A stretch of 64,000 bases of DNA from Pseudoxanthomonas dokdonensis (GCF_001431405.1 NZ_LDJL01000002.1:124001-188000); one strand, 5' to 3'; positions 17,394 through 26,664 are shown, counted from the stretch's first letter. Translations and numbers: made by a program. Notes: generated by a model from the letters alone, not told the origin.

Positions 17394-18674
17394 CTAGCTC
17401 AAAGAGACACCATCATCAAAATCCCTAATAGAAAGAATCTCGGACGACTTTTCCTTATACAACATCCATCTCATTAGAATACGATGACGGGGATCTACAA
17501 TCCGGTATGACGTTCCGTTTGGATTTTTTCGTATGAGTGCGATTTTTGCATCTGCGAGCTCTGACAAACCTTGTGACACATTGAGTTTGACACCCTCGCA
17601 CGCAGCAGGAAATTCCTGCCTCACAATCTTCTCAATTTTGACGTAATCGAACTCAGAGTCTTTACACAATGCAATCGCATACAACAGCTGATTTTTTCTG
17701 CCTTTCTTTGTTGCTTTTGAGTTCAAATTGGAAGTTACTGCCGTTATCTCACTAACGATCGAACCCTTAACCCAAGCAGCAACTGCTCTCGTTAACAATT
17801 CCCTGGTTACTGTGCGCCCAGAAGCCTCCGAAGTTAATGCTATTTCAAGACAAAGTTCATGCATGTACTGTGGAATTCGATCTGAAAAATTGATGACTTG
17901 ATGTACAAGCCAATCTTGCGTGCAATCTCCTGGAGAAACTCCAATCCCCAGAAGCTGAAACAAGCCGCGCTTGACGAAAGTTTCAGCTTGAGACTGAGTA
18001 AGACGCCCGACTTCCGGCACCTCTTTTATTCGATTTATAAGTGTGTTTGCAGCGCCTACGGATGACAGATATGTCCTGAAATTACTAGCTGTTGTAACGA
18101 GCACGATACGTATTTTATATTTGGCATAATCGCCATCATCAAGAAGCAGGAGTAAACCCTTCAATTCATTGACGGCCGACTCATCATTAAGGATATGCTC
18201 TAGGTTCTCGAACACAAGTGCAGCAGGTCGTTTGCTACCCGCCTGCGCTCTCATCTTTTGCAAAAGCAACTCAAATACATCACCTTGACGAACCGAGTAC
18301 GTTTTCTGCGCCTCGAGGCCGGCCTCAAATAAAGACAAATTGACTCCAGCACCTTTTGTCTCGGCAATTTCAGTTAACTGTCGATTGTCAATCTTCGCGA
18401 GCACTTCAGCCAATAGACCATTTATTCCCTGAGTGCAGGCTCGCCCTAAATTTGCTGTCCTATAGTAGACGGAAGTATCTGCGAAGACTTTCTTATAGAG
18501 CCATGTTTTCCCACAACCACTCTCTCCATGCAACACGATATGCATGGATTGAGGAATATATTGACGCAGGCGATCCTCTAAACCGAAGCGCGCAATATAC
18601 ATTTCATTGATGGTATCACCCCGCGGGGTGAACACAGTGGACGGGTCTCTCGTCTTAGGATTAACTCTACTCAT
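17394..18674 (-). CDS. Orphan AAA/ORC-CDC6-like ATPase with C-terminal winged helix
   Basis: A 426-residue P-loop ATPase of unknown role. Walker A is GESGCGKT at residues 50-57. A Walker B-like strand PAALVFENLEHI follows near 150-161, with Glu where Asp is usual. Residues from about 330 look like a winged helix (KNQLLYAIALCKDSEFDYVKIEKIV ... SYRIVDP), as in Orc1/Cdc6-type ATPases. ATG 18674 has GGAG five bases upstream; the longer frame to 18770 is less likely. The gene is visibly AT-richer than everything around it and uses different codons, which suggests recent acquisition. It has no obvious partner gene. REP copy E lies directly downstream and nrdJb upstream. It could be a defence, regulatory or mobile-element ATPase. 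Confidence 0.85.
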   Translation of the reverse strand: MSRVNPKTRDPSTVFTPRGDTINEMYIARFGLEDRLRQYIPQSMHIVLHGESGCGKTWLYKKVFADTSVYYRTANLGRACTQGINGLLAEVLAKIDNRQLTEIAETKGAGVNLSLFEAGLEAQKTYSVRQGDVFELLLQKMRAQAGSKRPAALVFENLEHILNDESAVNELKGLLLLLDDGDYAKYKIRIVLVTTASNFRTYLSSVGAANTLINRIKEVPEVGRLTQSQAETFVKRGLFQLLGIGVSPGDCTQDWLVHQVINFSDRIPQYMHELCLEIALTSEASGRTVTRELLTRAVAAWVKGSIVSEITAVTSNLNSKATKKGRKNQLLYAIALCKDSEFDYVKIEKIVRQEFPAACEGVKLNVSQGLSELADAKIALIRKNPNGTSYRIVDPRHRILMRWMLYKEKSSEILSIRDFDDGVSLS

Positions 18675-18847
18675 GACTCCGATCTTGTCAGCAAAAGGAC
18701 ATCCAACATCTAGTTGCTGCGTATCGCTCCTCAATGAACAGCTTGAAATCGTACGAACATGTTGACCCAAGCCAGGATCTCCCGGCCAGCTATTTTGCGG
18801 TTGTAGTATCTAACAACCTCTTCGTCTGGATCCGTCTTTATCGCCCC

Positions 18848-19639
18848 TCACCCGCACTTCGAATACCCACAATTCAAACACGTCGCACACCCATCCATGA
18901 TCACCAGCGCCTTGGTGCTGCACTTGTGGCACATGGTGGCGCTGGGCGGGAAGCTGGTGCCGTCGCCGGTGACGGCGACGTCCTCGTCGCGGGCTTCGGC
19001 GACAGCGGGGGCGGCGGCCGGGGTTACCTCAGTGTTTTTTTTTGAGCGCTCTTCGTACTGCTTGCGCTTTTCGGCGATCAGGGCTTTCTGGTGGGCGCTC
19101 ATTTCCGGGTCGTGGATCAGGCCGATCGACTTCATGTGTTCCTCGACGATGGCGCCGAGTTCGGCGACCAGCGAGGGCATGTAGACGCCACCGGACTTGA
19201 AGTAGCCACCACGCGGGTCGAACACGGCCTTCATCTCGTCGACCAGGAAGGTCACGTCGCCGCCCTTGCGGAACACGGCGGACATGATCCGGGTCAGGGC
19301 GACGATCCACTGGAAGTGTTCCATCGACTTGGAGTTGACGAAGATTTCGAACGGGCGGCGCAGTTCGTGCTCGGTGCCGGCGTTGAGCACGATGTCGTTG
19401 ATGGTCACGTACATGGCGTGTTCCACCAGCGGCGATTTGATCTTGTAGGTGCTGCCGATCAGCACTTCCGGGCGCTCGATGCGCTCGTGCATGTGGATGA
19501 CTTCGGCGCCCTGGGATTCCTGCTCGGCGATGTCACGACTGACCGACGCCACCGGGGTAGCCGGCGCGTTCTCGCGGGCCTTGTCTTCCGGGGTGAGGAC
19601 GCTGTAGCCCTTGATTTTCTTGTCGATCTTGACAGCCAT
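18848..19639 (-). CDS. nrdJb: Class II ribonucleotide reductase subunit NrdJb
   Basis: The C-terminal part of the adenosylcobalamin-dependent ribonucleotide reductase, a separate protein in Pseudomonas and Xanthomonas relatives. Its 263 residues include the conserved stretch ERPEVLIGSTYKIKSPL and a Cys-rich tail with pairs CHKC and CATC, then CGYSKCG. That tail would shuttle electrons to the active site in NrdJa and bind zinc. The start at 19639 has AAGGA upstream. A histone H1-like gene separates it from nrdJa on the same strand. Confidence 0.92.
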   Translation of the reverse strand: MAVKIDKKIKGYSVLTPEDKARENAPATPVASVSRDIAEQESQGAEVIHMHERIERPEVLIGSTYKIKSPLVEHAMYVTINDIVLNAGTEHELRRPFEIFVNSKSMEHFQWIVALTRIMSAVFRKGGDVTFLVDEMKAVFDPRGGYFKSGGVYMPSLVAELGAIVEEHMKSIGLIHDPEMSAHQKALIAEKRKQYEERSKKNTEVTPAAAPAVAEARDEDVAVTGDGTSFPPSATMCHKCSTKALVIMDGCATCLNCGYSKCG

Positions 19640-19734
19640 GATGTGTGGATCCTTTACGTGTATTGATTGACGCTGGGGCTGTGCCCCATCCAGAGCTTCC
19701 GGCGCAGGCGTGGAAGCGGTGTTGCGGTTGTGCC

Positions 19735-19760
19735 TTCCCCCGCAAGCGGGGGAAGGAGCG
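19735..19760. repeat. Dispersed hairpin CTTCCCCCGCAAGCGGGGGAAG
   Basis: A palindrome with TTCCCCCGC and GCGGGGGAA arms lies nine bases after the stop of the H1-like gene. The same unit occurs at 24.76 kb, and close variants occur at 25.03 and 11.4 kb. It could act as a transcript end structure between the H1-like gene and nrdJb. Confidence 0.6.
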
Positions 19761-19768
19761 CAGCGGGA

Positions 19769-20395
19769 TTACTTGCGTGCTGCTTTTTTGCTGGCTTTCT
19801 TCGGCGCGGTCTTCTTGACGGCCTTGCTGACGGCGGCTTTCTTCACCGCCTTCTTGGCGACGGCTTTCCTGGCGGCTTTCTTCACCGTCTTCTTGGCAAC
19901 GGCCTTCTTGGCAACGGCTTTCTTGGCAACGGCTTTCTTGGCGGCTTTCTTCACCGTCTTCTTGGCGACGGCCTTCTTGGCAGCCTTCTTCACCGTCTTC
20001 TTGGCGGCGGCTTTCTTGGCGGCCTTCTTCACCGTCTTCTTGGCGGCGGCTTTCTTGGCGGCTTTCTTCACCGTCTTCTTGGCGGCGGCTTTCTTGGCGG
20101 TTTTCTTGGCCGCCTTCTTGCCGGTCTTCTTGCTCAGGGTCGCGGCTTCGGCCTTGGCGCTGGCGCTGGCGGCTTCGAGTTTCTTGCGCGCCTTGGCCAC
20201 CGACTTCTTGACCGACTTGGCCGCGCTGGCCTGGCGCTTGGCCGCGGCCTTGCGCGCTTTCTTCACTGCTTTCCTGGCTTTTTCCAGGGTTTCGCTGGCG
20301 ACCGCGGCGACGCTGCCGCCGATGTCGCTGGCTTTTGTCTTGACCGTTTCAGCGGCGTCGGAAAGCGTCGCCGTTACTCCATTACCATTGCTCAT
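19769..20395 (-). CDS. Histone H1-like Lys/Ala-rich DNA-binding protein
   Basis: A 208-residue, very basic protein. Residues 1-45 are a normal-looking helical region (DAAETVKTKASDIGGSVAAV). The remainder is mainly AKK-type repeats, with AKKTVKKAAKKA recurring many times between about residues 85 and 190. This matches bacterial H1-like proteins that bind DNA through Lys-rich tails. The start at 20395 has AGGAGGGC. The DNA at 19790-20110 is therefore a tandem repeat prone to length change. Its place between nrdJa and nrdJb, same strand, suggests co-expression with dNTP synthesis. Confidence 0.9.
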   Translation of the reverse strand: MSNGNGVTATLSDAAETVKTKASDIGGSVAAVASETLEKARKAVKKARKAAAKRQASAAKSVKKSVAKARKKLEAASASAKAEAATLSKKTGKKAAKKTAKKAAAKKTVKKAAKKAAAKKTVKKAAKKAAAKKTVKKAAKKAVAKKTVKKAAKKAVAKKAVAKKAVAKKTVKKAARKAVAKKAVKKAAVSKAVKKTAPKKASKKAARK

Positions 20396-20573
20396 GACTG
20401 CCCTCCTGTGGGCATGTAGGTGTGTAACGCGCTGATGCTATACCGGTTGTTGCCTGCTGTGGAGATACCGCGATGGCGTGGCCGCGGGGGTGATCCCGCG
20501 GCTGCCATCGCACTGCCCGTGCCGCGTTGCCGGCACGCCAGTCCGGTGACCGGGACTGGCGCTGGCGGCGGCA

Positions 20574-22727
20574 TCAGAACTTGCCGTAATAGCCTTCCTT
20601 GAGCGCGTCGAACAGATTGGCGGCGGTGTGCATTTCGCCGTCGTATTCGATCTGCTCGTTACCCTTGACCTCGACCACGCTGCCGTCTTCCAGCTCGAAG
20701 CGGTAGGTGGTGTTTTCCAGGTCGGCTTCCTTGACCAGCACGCCCTGGAAGGCGGCCGGGTTGAAGCGGAACGTGGTGCAGCCCTTCAGGCCCTGCTGGT
20801 GGGCGTAGCGGTAGATGTCCTTGAACTGCTCGTACGGGTAGTCGGTGGGGACGTTGGCGGTCTTGGAAATCGAGCTGTCGACCCACTTCTGCGCGGCGGC
20901 CTGCACGTCCACGTGCTGCTTGGGGTGGATGTCGTCGGCGGCGATGAAGTAGTCCGGCAGCTGCGCGGCCGGGTCGTCGGAGAACGGCATCGCCTTGGCG
21001 TTGACCAGCTCGCGGTAGGCCAGCAGTTCGAACGACCAGACGTCGACTTTTTCCTTCGACTTCTTGCCTTCGCGGATAACGTTGCGGCTGTAGTGGTGGG
21101 CGAAGCTGGGCTCGATGCCGTTGCTGGCGTTGTTGGCCAGCGACAGGCTGATGGTGCCGGTCGGGGCAATCGAGCTGTGGTGGGTGAAGCGGGCACCGAC
21201 TTCGGCCAGTTCGTCGACCAGTTCCGGGGCCACGCCGGCGACCCGCTGCATGTAGCGGCTGTACCTGGCGTGCAGCACCTTGCCGGGGATCTGCTGGCCA
21301 ACCTTCCAGCCGTCCCTGGCCATTTCCGGGCGCTGGCGCAGCATCGCGGCGGTGACTTCGAAGCGTTCTTCCATGATCGGTGCCGGGCCTTTTTCCTTGG
21401 CCAGGGCAAGGCCCATTTCCCAACCGGCCACGGCCATTTCGCGGGCGATGGATTCGGTGAATTCGCACGACTCGGCGCTGCCGTACTTGTGCTTGAGCAT
21501 GGTCAGGGTCGAGCCCAGGCCGAGGAAGCCCATGCCGTGGCGGCGCTTGCGCAGGATTTCGGCGCGCTGCTGTTCCAGCGGCAGGCCGTTGACCTCGACC
21601 ACGTTGTCGAGCATGCGGGTGAACACGCGCACCACTTCCTTGTATTCCTCCCAGTCGAAACGGGCCTGGTCGGTGAACGGATCGCGGACGAAGGTGGTCA
21701 GGTTGACCGAGCCCAGCAGGCAGGCGCCGTACGGCGGCAGCGGCTGCTCGCCGCAGGGATTGGTGGCGCGGATGTTTTCGCACCACCAGTTGTTGTTCAT
21801 TTCATTGACCCGGTCGATCAGGATGAAACCCGGCTCGGCGTAGTCATAGGTGGAGACCATGATCATGTCCCACAGGTGGCGGGCACGGATCTGGCCGTAG
21901 ACCTTGCAGGCCACCAGGCCGTCGTCGCGGCTGATGTAGTTCTTGTGGGTCGGCCAGTCGCGCCAGACCACCTTGTCGGCATCGGCCAGGTCGATGTCGC
22001 CTTCTTCCTTGCGGTTGACCGGGAACACCAGCGGCCAGTCGGCGTCGTTGTCGACCGCTTCCATGAAGCCGTCGGTGATCAGCAGCGACAGGTTGAACTG
22101 GCGCAGGCGGCCGTCTTCGCGCTTGGCGCGGATGAAGTCCTTGACGTCCGGGTGCGAGACATCGAACGTGCCCATCTGCGCGCCGCGGCGGCCGCCGGCG
22201 CTGGAGACGGTGAAGCACATCTTGTCGTAGATATCCATGAACGACATCGGCCCGGAGGTGTACGCGCCAGCACCGGCGACGAAGGCACCGCGCGGGCGCA
22301 GGGTCGAGAATTCGTAACCGATGCCGCAACCGGCCTTCAGGGTCAGCCCGGCTTCGTGGACCTTGTCGAGGATGCCGTCCATCGAATCCTCGATGGTGCC
22401 CGAGACGGTGCAGTTGATGGTGCTGGTGGCGGGCTTGTGTTCCAGCGCGCCGGCGTTGGAGGTGATGCGGCCGGCGGGGATGGCACCGCGGCGCAGCGCC
22501 CACAGGAAACGCTCATACCAGTAGGCACGCTTTTCGTCGCTGGTCTCGGCGTCGGCCAGGGCGCGGGCGACGCGCTGGTAGGTGCCGTCGATGTCGGCAT
22601 CGATGGCCTGGCCGAGCTTGGTCTTGAGGCGGTACTTCTTGTCCCAGATGTCCTCGGATGCCGGTTGCATCGGAATCAGCCGGGGTTTGTCTTCTGTCTT
22701 GACCGCCTCGAGGCGCACCGTGCTCAT
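20574..22727 (-). CDS. nrdJa: Class II (B12-dependent) ribonucleotide reductase catalytic subunit NrdJa
   Basis: Reduces ribonucleoside diphosphates to deoxyribonucleotides with adenosylcobalamin as radical source, so it works with or without oxygen. The 717-residue protein has the active-site loop NPCGEQPLPPYG, the early substrate-site segment STINCTVSGTIEDSMDGI and the SAGGRRGAQMGT loop. The C-terminal redox cysteines are missing here and supplied by NrdJb. The start at 22727 has GGAGAACG upstream. The order is nrdJa, H1-like, nrdJb, with gaps of 178 and 129 bases. A candidate NrdR box lies 268 bases upstream. Confidence 0.95.
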   Translation of the reverse strand: MSTVRLEAVKTEDKPRLIPMQPASEDIWDKKYRLKTKLGQAIDADIDGTYQRVARALADAETSDEKRAYWYERFLWALRRGAIPAGRITSNAGALEHKPATSTINCTVSGTIEDSMDGILDKVHEAGLTLKAGCGIGYEFSTLRPRGAFVAGAGAYTSGPMSFMDIYDKMCFTVSSAGGRRGAQMGTFDVSHPDVKDFIRAKREDGRLRQFNLSLLITDGFMEAVDNDADWPLVFPVNRKEEGDIDLADADKVVWRDWPTHKNYISRDDGLVACKVYGQIRARHLWDMIMVSTYDYAEPGFILIDRVNEMNNNWWCENIRATNPCGEQPLPPYGACLLGSVNLTTFVRDPFTDQARFDWEEYKEVVRVFTRMLDNVVEVNGLPLEQQRAEILRKRRHGMGFLGLGSTLTMLKHKYGSAESCEFTESIAREMAVAGWEMGLALAKEKGPAPIMEERFEVTAAMLRQRPEMARDGWKVGQQIPGKVLHARYSRYMQRVAGVAPELVDELAEVGARFTHHSSIAPTGTISLSLANNASNGIEPSFAHHYSRNVIREGKKSKEKVDVWSFELLAYRELVNAKAMPFSDDPAAQLPDYFIAADDIHPKQHVDVQAAAQKWVDSSISKTANVPTDYPYEQFKDIYRYAHQQGLKGCTTFRFNPAAFQGVLVKEADLENTTYRFELEDGSVVEVKGNEQIEYDGEMHTAANLFDALKEGYYGKF

Positions 22728-23241
22728 GGTTTTTTCGTTCTCCCTATAAATGTCAAAAACAGATCATCTGTCCGCGCAAGCGCACAGCATTGTTCAACCG
22801 CTCACGCCCCGGCGTATCCCTGGATGACAGCGACAGGCCGACGCGCAGTCGCCGCGGCGCCGCATGTTCGGGAAGTCGTTGTCACCGGCTGGATCACCCC
22901 GTATGCCCTGCCCCGGCTGGCCGTCATGACGTCTGCCCCCGTTGTGGAAGGCCTGCCAGGAAAACACCATTGCTTGGGTTGGGCATGGGCAAAACCGCTA
23001 TATGTAGTGGCTGTGCAAGAGAAGCAAACTACCGCTGCGTCCGCGGGCTGTCAACCGCGAATTTGCCATCGCCAGCAACGGCGGGCGATTGCGCCGAAGG
23101 CCGCCGACGACCGGTCGCCGCCGCCGCTTTACGACCAGTTTAGGGAGCCCGCGCACACTCGTTCATAATTGCGCGGCGGCAGTGCCGACGGTCGTCGCCG
23201 CTGCCCGCGTCCTTCCCGCCACCTGCCCGACGATGGAATCC
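22728..23241. other. Divergent nrdJa / DegP-like intergenic region
   Basis: This 500-base gap has no convincing gene. It holds the candidate NrdR box (22995-23010) and a small palindrome ACAGATCATCTGT (22759-22771), 32 bases upstream of nrdJa. I looked for the cobalamin-riboswitch core and did not find it. Confidence 0.6.
22995..23010 (-). promoter_or_regulatory. Candidate NrdR box
   Basis: CCGCTATATGTAGTGG closely matches the NrdR-box consensus acaCwAtATaTwGtgt and is nearly palindromic. NrdR represses ribonucleotide reductase operons when dATP is plentiful. Only one box is seen, although two spaced about three helical turns apart are common. The 268-base distance to nrdJa implies a long leader or a distal promoter. 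Confidence 0.5.
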
Positions 23242-24681
23242 ATGCGCCCGTTGCCCACCCTGCTGTTGCTGACCGCCGCCGCCGCGTTCGGCGGCTTCGC
23301 CGCCATCGGCCTCAACGAAACCTTCAACCAGCGCGCCGATGCCGCGCCGGTGCCGGCCTCGACCACCCTGCCGCCGAACAGCAGCACGCTGCCGGCCACG
23401 GTCCAGGGCCAGCCGCTGCCGTCGCTGGCGCCGATGCTGAAGCGGGTGATGCCGGCGGTGGTCAGCGTCGCCACCAAGCAGGTGGTGCAGGTGCGCAACC
23501 CGTTCTTCAATGATCCGTTCTTCCGCCGGATGTTCCCGGACGTCCCGCAGGAGCGGATCAACCAGTCGCTGGGCTCGGGCGTCATCGTCGATGCGGCCAA
23601 GGGCTACATCCTGACCAACCACCATGTGATCGAAGACGCCGACGACGTGTCGGTGACGCTGGCCGACGGCCGCACGTTCAAGGCCGAGTTTATCGGCTCG
23701 GACGCCGACACCGACGTCGCCCTGATCCGGATCCCGGCCGAAAACCTGACCGCGATTCCACTGGCCGACAGCGGCCTGTTGAACGTCGGTGATTTCGTGG
23801 TCGCGATCGGCAATCCGTTCGGGCTGAGCCAGACGGTGACCTCGGGCATTGTCTCGGCGGTCGGCCGCAGCGGCATCCGCGGGCTGGGCTACCAGAACTT
23901 CATCCAGACCGATGCCTCGATCAACCCCGGCAACTCCGGCGGCGCGCTGGTCAACCTGCAGGGCCAGCTGATCGGCATCAATACCGCCAGCCTCAACCCG
24001 CAGGGCAGCATGGCCGGCAACATCGGCCTGGGCCTGGCGATCCCGACCAACCTGGCCCGCACCGTGGTCGACCAGCTGCTGGCCAATGACGGCGTGGTCA
24101 TCCGCGGCACCCTCGGCGTGGAGGCGCAGGATGTCGATGCGCGGATGGCCCAGGCGCTGAAACTGGACAGCGCGCGCGGCGCCCTGGTCAGCCGGGTCTA
24201 CGCCGATTCGGCCGCCACCGACGCCGGCCTGAAAGTCGGCGACGTGATCGTCTCGGTCAACGGCCAGCGCATCGACAACGCCGCGGCCTGGCACAACTTC
24301 GAAGGCCTGCAGGCGGTCGGCACCCGCTTCAAGCTGGAAGTCCGCCGCGACGGCAAACCGGTCACCCTCACCGCCGCACTGAAGCCGCAACCGCGTGCGC
24401 TGATCGGCAACAGCCTGGACAAACGCCTGGCCGGCGCCAGCTTCGCCGAGCTGTCCGAACAACTGCGCCAGTCCGGGGTCAGCGGCGTGCTGGTCAGCGA
24501 CGTCACCGAAGGCAGCCGCGCCGCCAACAGCGGCCTGCAGGCCGGCGACGTGGTGGTGGCCGGCTCAATGGGCGAGTTCACCGACCTGGCCAGCTTCCGC
24601 GCCACCTTCGAAACCCCGCCCCGGCAACTGGTCCTGCGCATCCAGCGCGGCCGCCGCGGCGGCAATCTGCTGATGGAGTGA
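23242..24681 (+). CDS. DegP/DegQ-type periplasmic serine protease
   Basis: Envelope quality-control protease of the HtrA family. It has an N-terminal hydrophobic export/anchor segment, then a trypsin-like domain with triad His128 (TNHHVI), Asp158 (DTDVALI) and Ser232 (GNSGGAL). Two PDZ domains follow, at about 280-375 and 395-478. The linker VRNPFFNDPFFRRMFP before the protease core is typical of DegQ/MucD-like proteins. Start 23242 has GGAA upstream; ATG 23233 is equally possible, and the frame is open from 23089. No rpoE-mucAB genes are adjacent, so regulation is not shown. Confidence 0.93.
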   Translation: MRPLPTLLLLTAAAAFGGFAAIGLNETFNQRADAAPVPASTTLPPNSSTLPATVQGQPLPSLAPMLKRVMPAVVSVATKQVVQVRNPFFNDPFFRRMFPDVPQERINQSLGSGVIVDAAKGYILTNHHVIEDADDVSVTLADGRTFKAEFIGSDADTDVALIRIPAENLTAIPLADSGLLNVGDFVVAIGNPFGLSQTVTSGIVSAVGRSGIRGLGYQNFIQTDASINPGNSGGALVNLQGQLIGINTASLNPQGSMAGNIGLGLAIPTNLARTVVDQLLANDGVVIRGTLGVEAQDVDARMAQALKLDSARGALVSRVYADSAATDAGLKVGDVIVSVNGQRIDNAAAWHNFEGLQAVGTRFKLEVRRDGKPVTLTAALKPQPRALIGNSLDKRLAGASFAELSEQLRQSGVSGVLVSDVTEGSRAANSGLQAGDVVVAGSMGEFTDLASFRATFETPPRQLVLRIQRGRRGGNLLME

Positions 24682-24721
24682 GTTGCGGAGCGGCGTCTTG
24701 CGCTGAGTGCATCGGGTGTTT

Positions 24722-25225
24722 GCCCCCATCCCCGCCCCGTATCAGGTACGGGGCAGGCTCTTCCCCCGCAAGCGGGGGAAGGGGCTGATCGCGAGCGTGG
24801 AAAGATCCAGACAGTGGTCGGAAGTTGCTTGCCGCAATAACGAATCAACACCAAATCATGCCATCGCACGTAGCATGCCCCCTCCTCCGTTTACGGGGGA
24901 GGGCTGGGGTGGGGGCAAACGAAGCCACCAGCAATGACAACCCCGGCAAACCCCATTACTTCGATGACATCCCGATACGGCTTCACGCCTGATGGGAGTA
25001 CTGCATCGCGTCTTGCCCCCATCCCCGCCTTCCCCCGCTGGCGGGGGAAGGGGCTGATCGCGGACGTGGAAGGATCCACGCACGTAATGCAGATGCTCCT
25101 TGGTCACTGCAATAACCAGCGAACAATCGACTTATCTTAGGACGATCCGGGATAAAGCCCCCTCCCCCGTTTACGGGGGAGAGCCTGCCCCGTACCCGAT
25201 ACGGGGGTTGGGGTGGGGCAAACGA
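24722..25225. repeat. Cluster of dispersed CGTATCAGGTACGGGGCAGG / GGGGGAAGGGG repeats
   Basis: Four related units lie in the 552-base gap between the protease and transporter genes: about 24722-24790, 24878-24925, 25014-25078 and 25157-25225. The first and third are in one orientation, the second and fourth inverted. Units 1 and 4 contain the ATCAGGTACGGGGCAGGCTC-type core also found in the tandem units at 11.0-11.6 kb. No gene is seen here. Confidence 0.8.
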
Positions 25226-25233
25226 CGCCACAC

Positions 25234-26664
25234 TCAGCCTTCCATCTGCTCCAGTTCCTTGCCCTTGGTTTCCTGCACGTACTTGAGGACGAAGAAGATC
25301 GAGATGAAGGCGGCCAGGCAGTACAGGCCGTAGGCGCCGGCCAGGCCGATGCCGGCCAGCAGCATCGGGAAGGTCCAGGTGATCAGGAAGTTGGCGCCCC
25401 ACTGGAACAGGCCGGCGACCGCCAGGCCGGAGCCGCGGATCTGGTTGGGGAACATCTCGCCCAGCATCACCCACATCACCGGGCCCCACGATGCGTTGAA
25501 GAAGATCACGTAGATGTTGGCAGCGACCAGGGCCAGCACACCCATCGAACCGGACAGCACCAGTTTGCCGCTGGCATCGAGCTGGCCGCTGGCGAAAGCC
25601 ACCGTCACCAGCGCCAGGCTGATCGCCATGCCGACCGAGCCGACCCACAACAGCGGTTTGCGGCCAACTTTATCGACCAGCAGCATCGAGACGATGCAGG
25701 CGCCGATGCTGAGGGCGCCGGAGATGACGTTGATCAGCAGTGAATCGGATTCGGAAAAACCGACCGCCTGCCACAGCACCGCGCCGTAATAGAACACTAC
25801 GTTGATGCCGACCAGTTGCTGGAACACCGCCAGGCCGATGCCGACCCAGACGATCGGGCGGACCCGGCCGGTGACCTTGCTGATCAGATCCGACAGGCGC
25901 GGACGGTGGTGATCGGCGGCCAGCGAGCGGTCGATGTCGACCAGCTTGCGCTCGCCTTCGCTGACGCCGTACAGGCGTTGCAGTACCTGCTTGGCGTGTT
26001 CCTTGCGGCCCTTGGCGACCAGGTAACGCGGGCTTTCCGGGATGAACAGCAGCGCCAGCAGGAACAGGCCGGCCGGGAACAGTTCGATCCAGAACATCCA
26101 GCGCCACGCTTCAAAACCCATCCACAAAGGTTGCAGCGAGGAACCGGCAACCTTGGCCAGCAGGTAGTTGCTGAGGAAGGCGGCGAACAGGCCGCCGATG
26201 ATCGCGATCTGCTGCACCGTGGCCAGGCGGCCGCGGTAGCGCGCCGAGGACACTTCGCTGATGTAGGCCGGCGACATCACGCTGGCCGCACCGACCGCCA
26301 GGCCGCCGATGATGCGGTAGATCACGAACTCCAGCGAGCCGGTGGCGATGCCCGAACCCCAGGCCGAGACAATGAAGAACACCGCTGCCACGATCAGCAC
26401 CGCGCGGCGACCGAAGAAGTCGGCCAGGCGGCCGGCGAAGTAGGCACCCACCGCGCAGCCGAGCAGCATCGAGGCGACGTTGAAACCGGTGCCGACCGAA
26501 TCGGAATTGAACGCGGTCTGCAGGCCATCGACGGTGCCGTTGATGACGCCGCTGTCGAAACCGAACAGGAAGCCACCGATGGTGGCCACGCAACTGATGA
26601 GGATGATCAGGCGGGTGTTTTCGCCATTGAACGGCGGGGTGTCGCGGAGGGACGTCGTGCTCAT
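25234..26664 (-). CDS. Sugar porter family MFS transporter
   Basis: Sugar:H+ symporter-type permease with twelve membrane helices over 476 residues. Family signatures are visible: GFLFGFDSGVINGT in helix 1, RLADFFGRR after helix 2, ESPRYLVAKGR at the end of helix 6, GINVVFYYGAVLW in helix 7 and the closing ETKGKELEQME. The start at 26664 has GAGGAAAC upstream. No sugar kinase or regulator is adjacent, so the substrate (a hexose or pentose) is not shown. Confidence 0.95.
   Translation of the reverse strand: MSTTSLRDTPPFNGENTRLIILISCVATIGGFLFGFDSGVINGTVDGLQTAFNSDSVGTGFNVASMLLGCAVGAYFAGRLADFFGRRAVLIVAAVFFIVSAWGSGIATGSLEFVIYRIIGGLAVGAASVMSPAYISEVSSARYRGRLATVQQIAIIGGLFAAFLSNYLLAKVAGSSLQPLWMGFEAWRWMFWIELFPAGLFLLALLFIPESPRYLVAKGRKEHAKQVLQRLYGVSEGERKLVDIDRSLAADHHRPRLSDLISKVTGRVRPIVWVGIGLAVFQQLVGINVVFYYGAVLWQAVGFSESDSLLINVISGALSIGACIVSMLLVDKVGRKPLLWVGSVGMAISLALVTVAFASGQLDASGKLVLSGSMGVLALVAANIYVIFFNASWGPVMWVMLGEMFPNQIRGSGLAVAGLFQWGANFLITWTFPMLLAGIGLAGAYGLYCLAAFISIFFVLKYVQETKGKELEQMEG

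Noticed and set aside
20628..23168. 846-codon open frame on the plus strand
   Set aside because: Antisense shadow of nrdJa, which has intact active-site motifs on the other strand.
22728..23241. Cobalamin riboswitch upstream of the B12-dependent reductase
   Set aside because: No B12-box-plus-core arrangement was found. The only partial match, GCCACTA, falls inside the NrdR-like palindrome.
23140..24462. 440-codon open frame on the minus strand
   Set aside because: Antisense to the DegP-like protease, with no recognisable domain.
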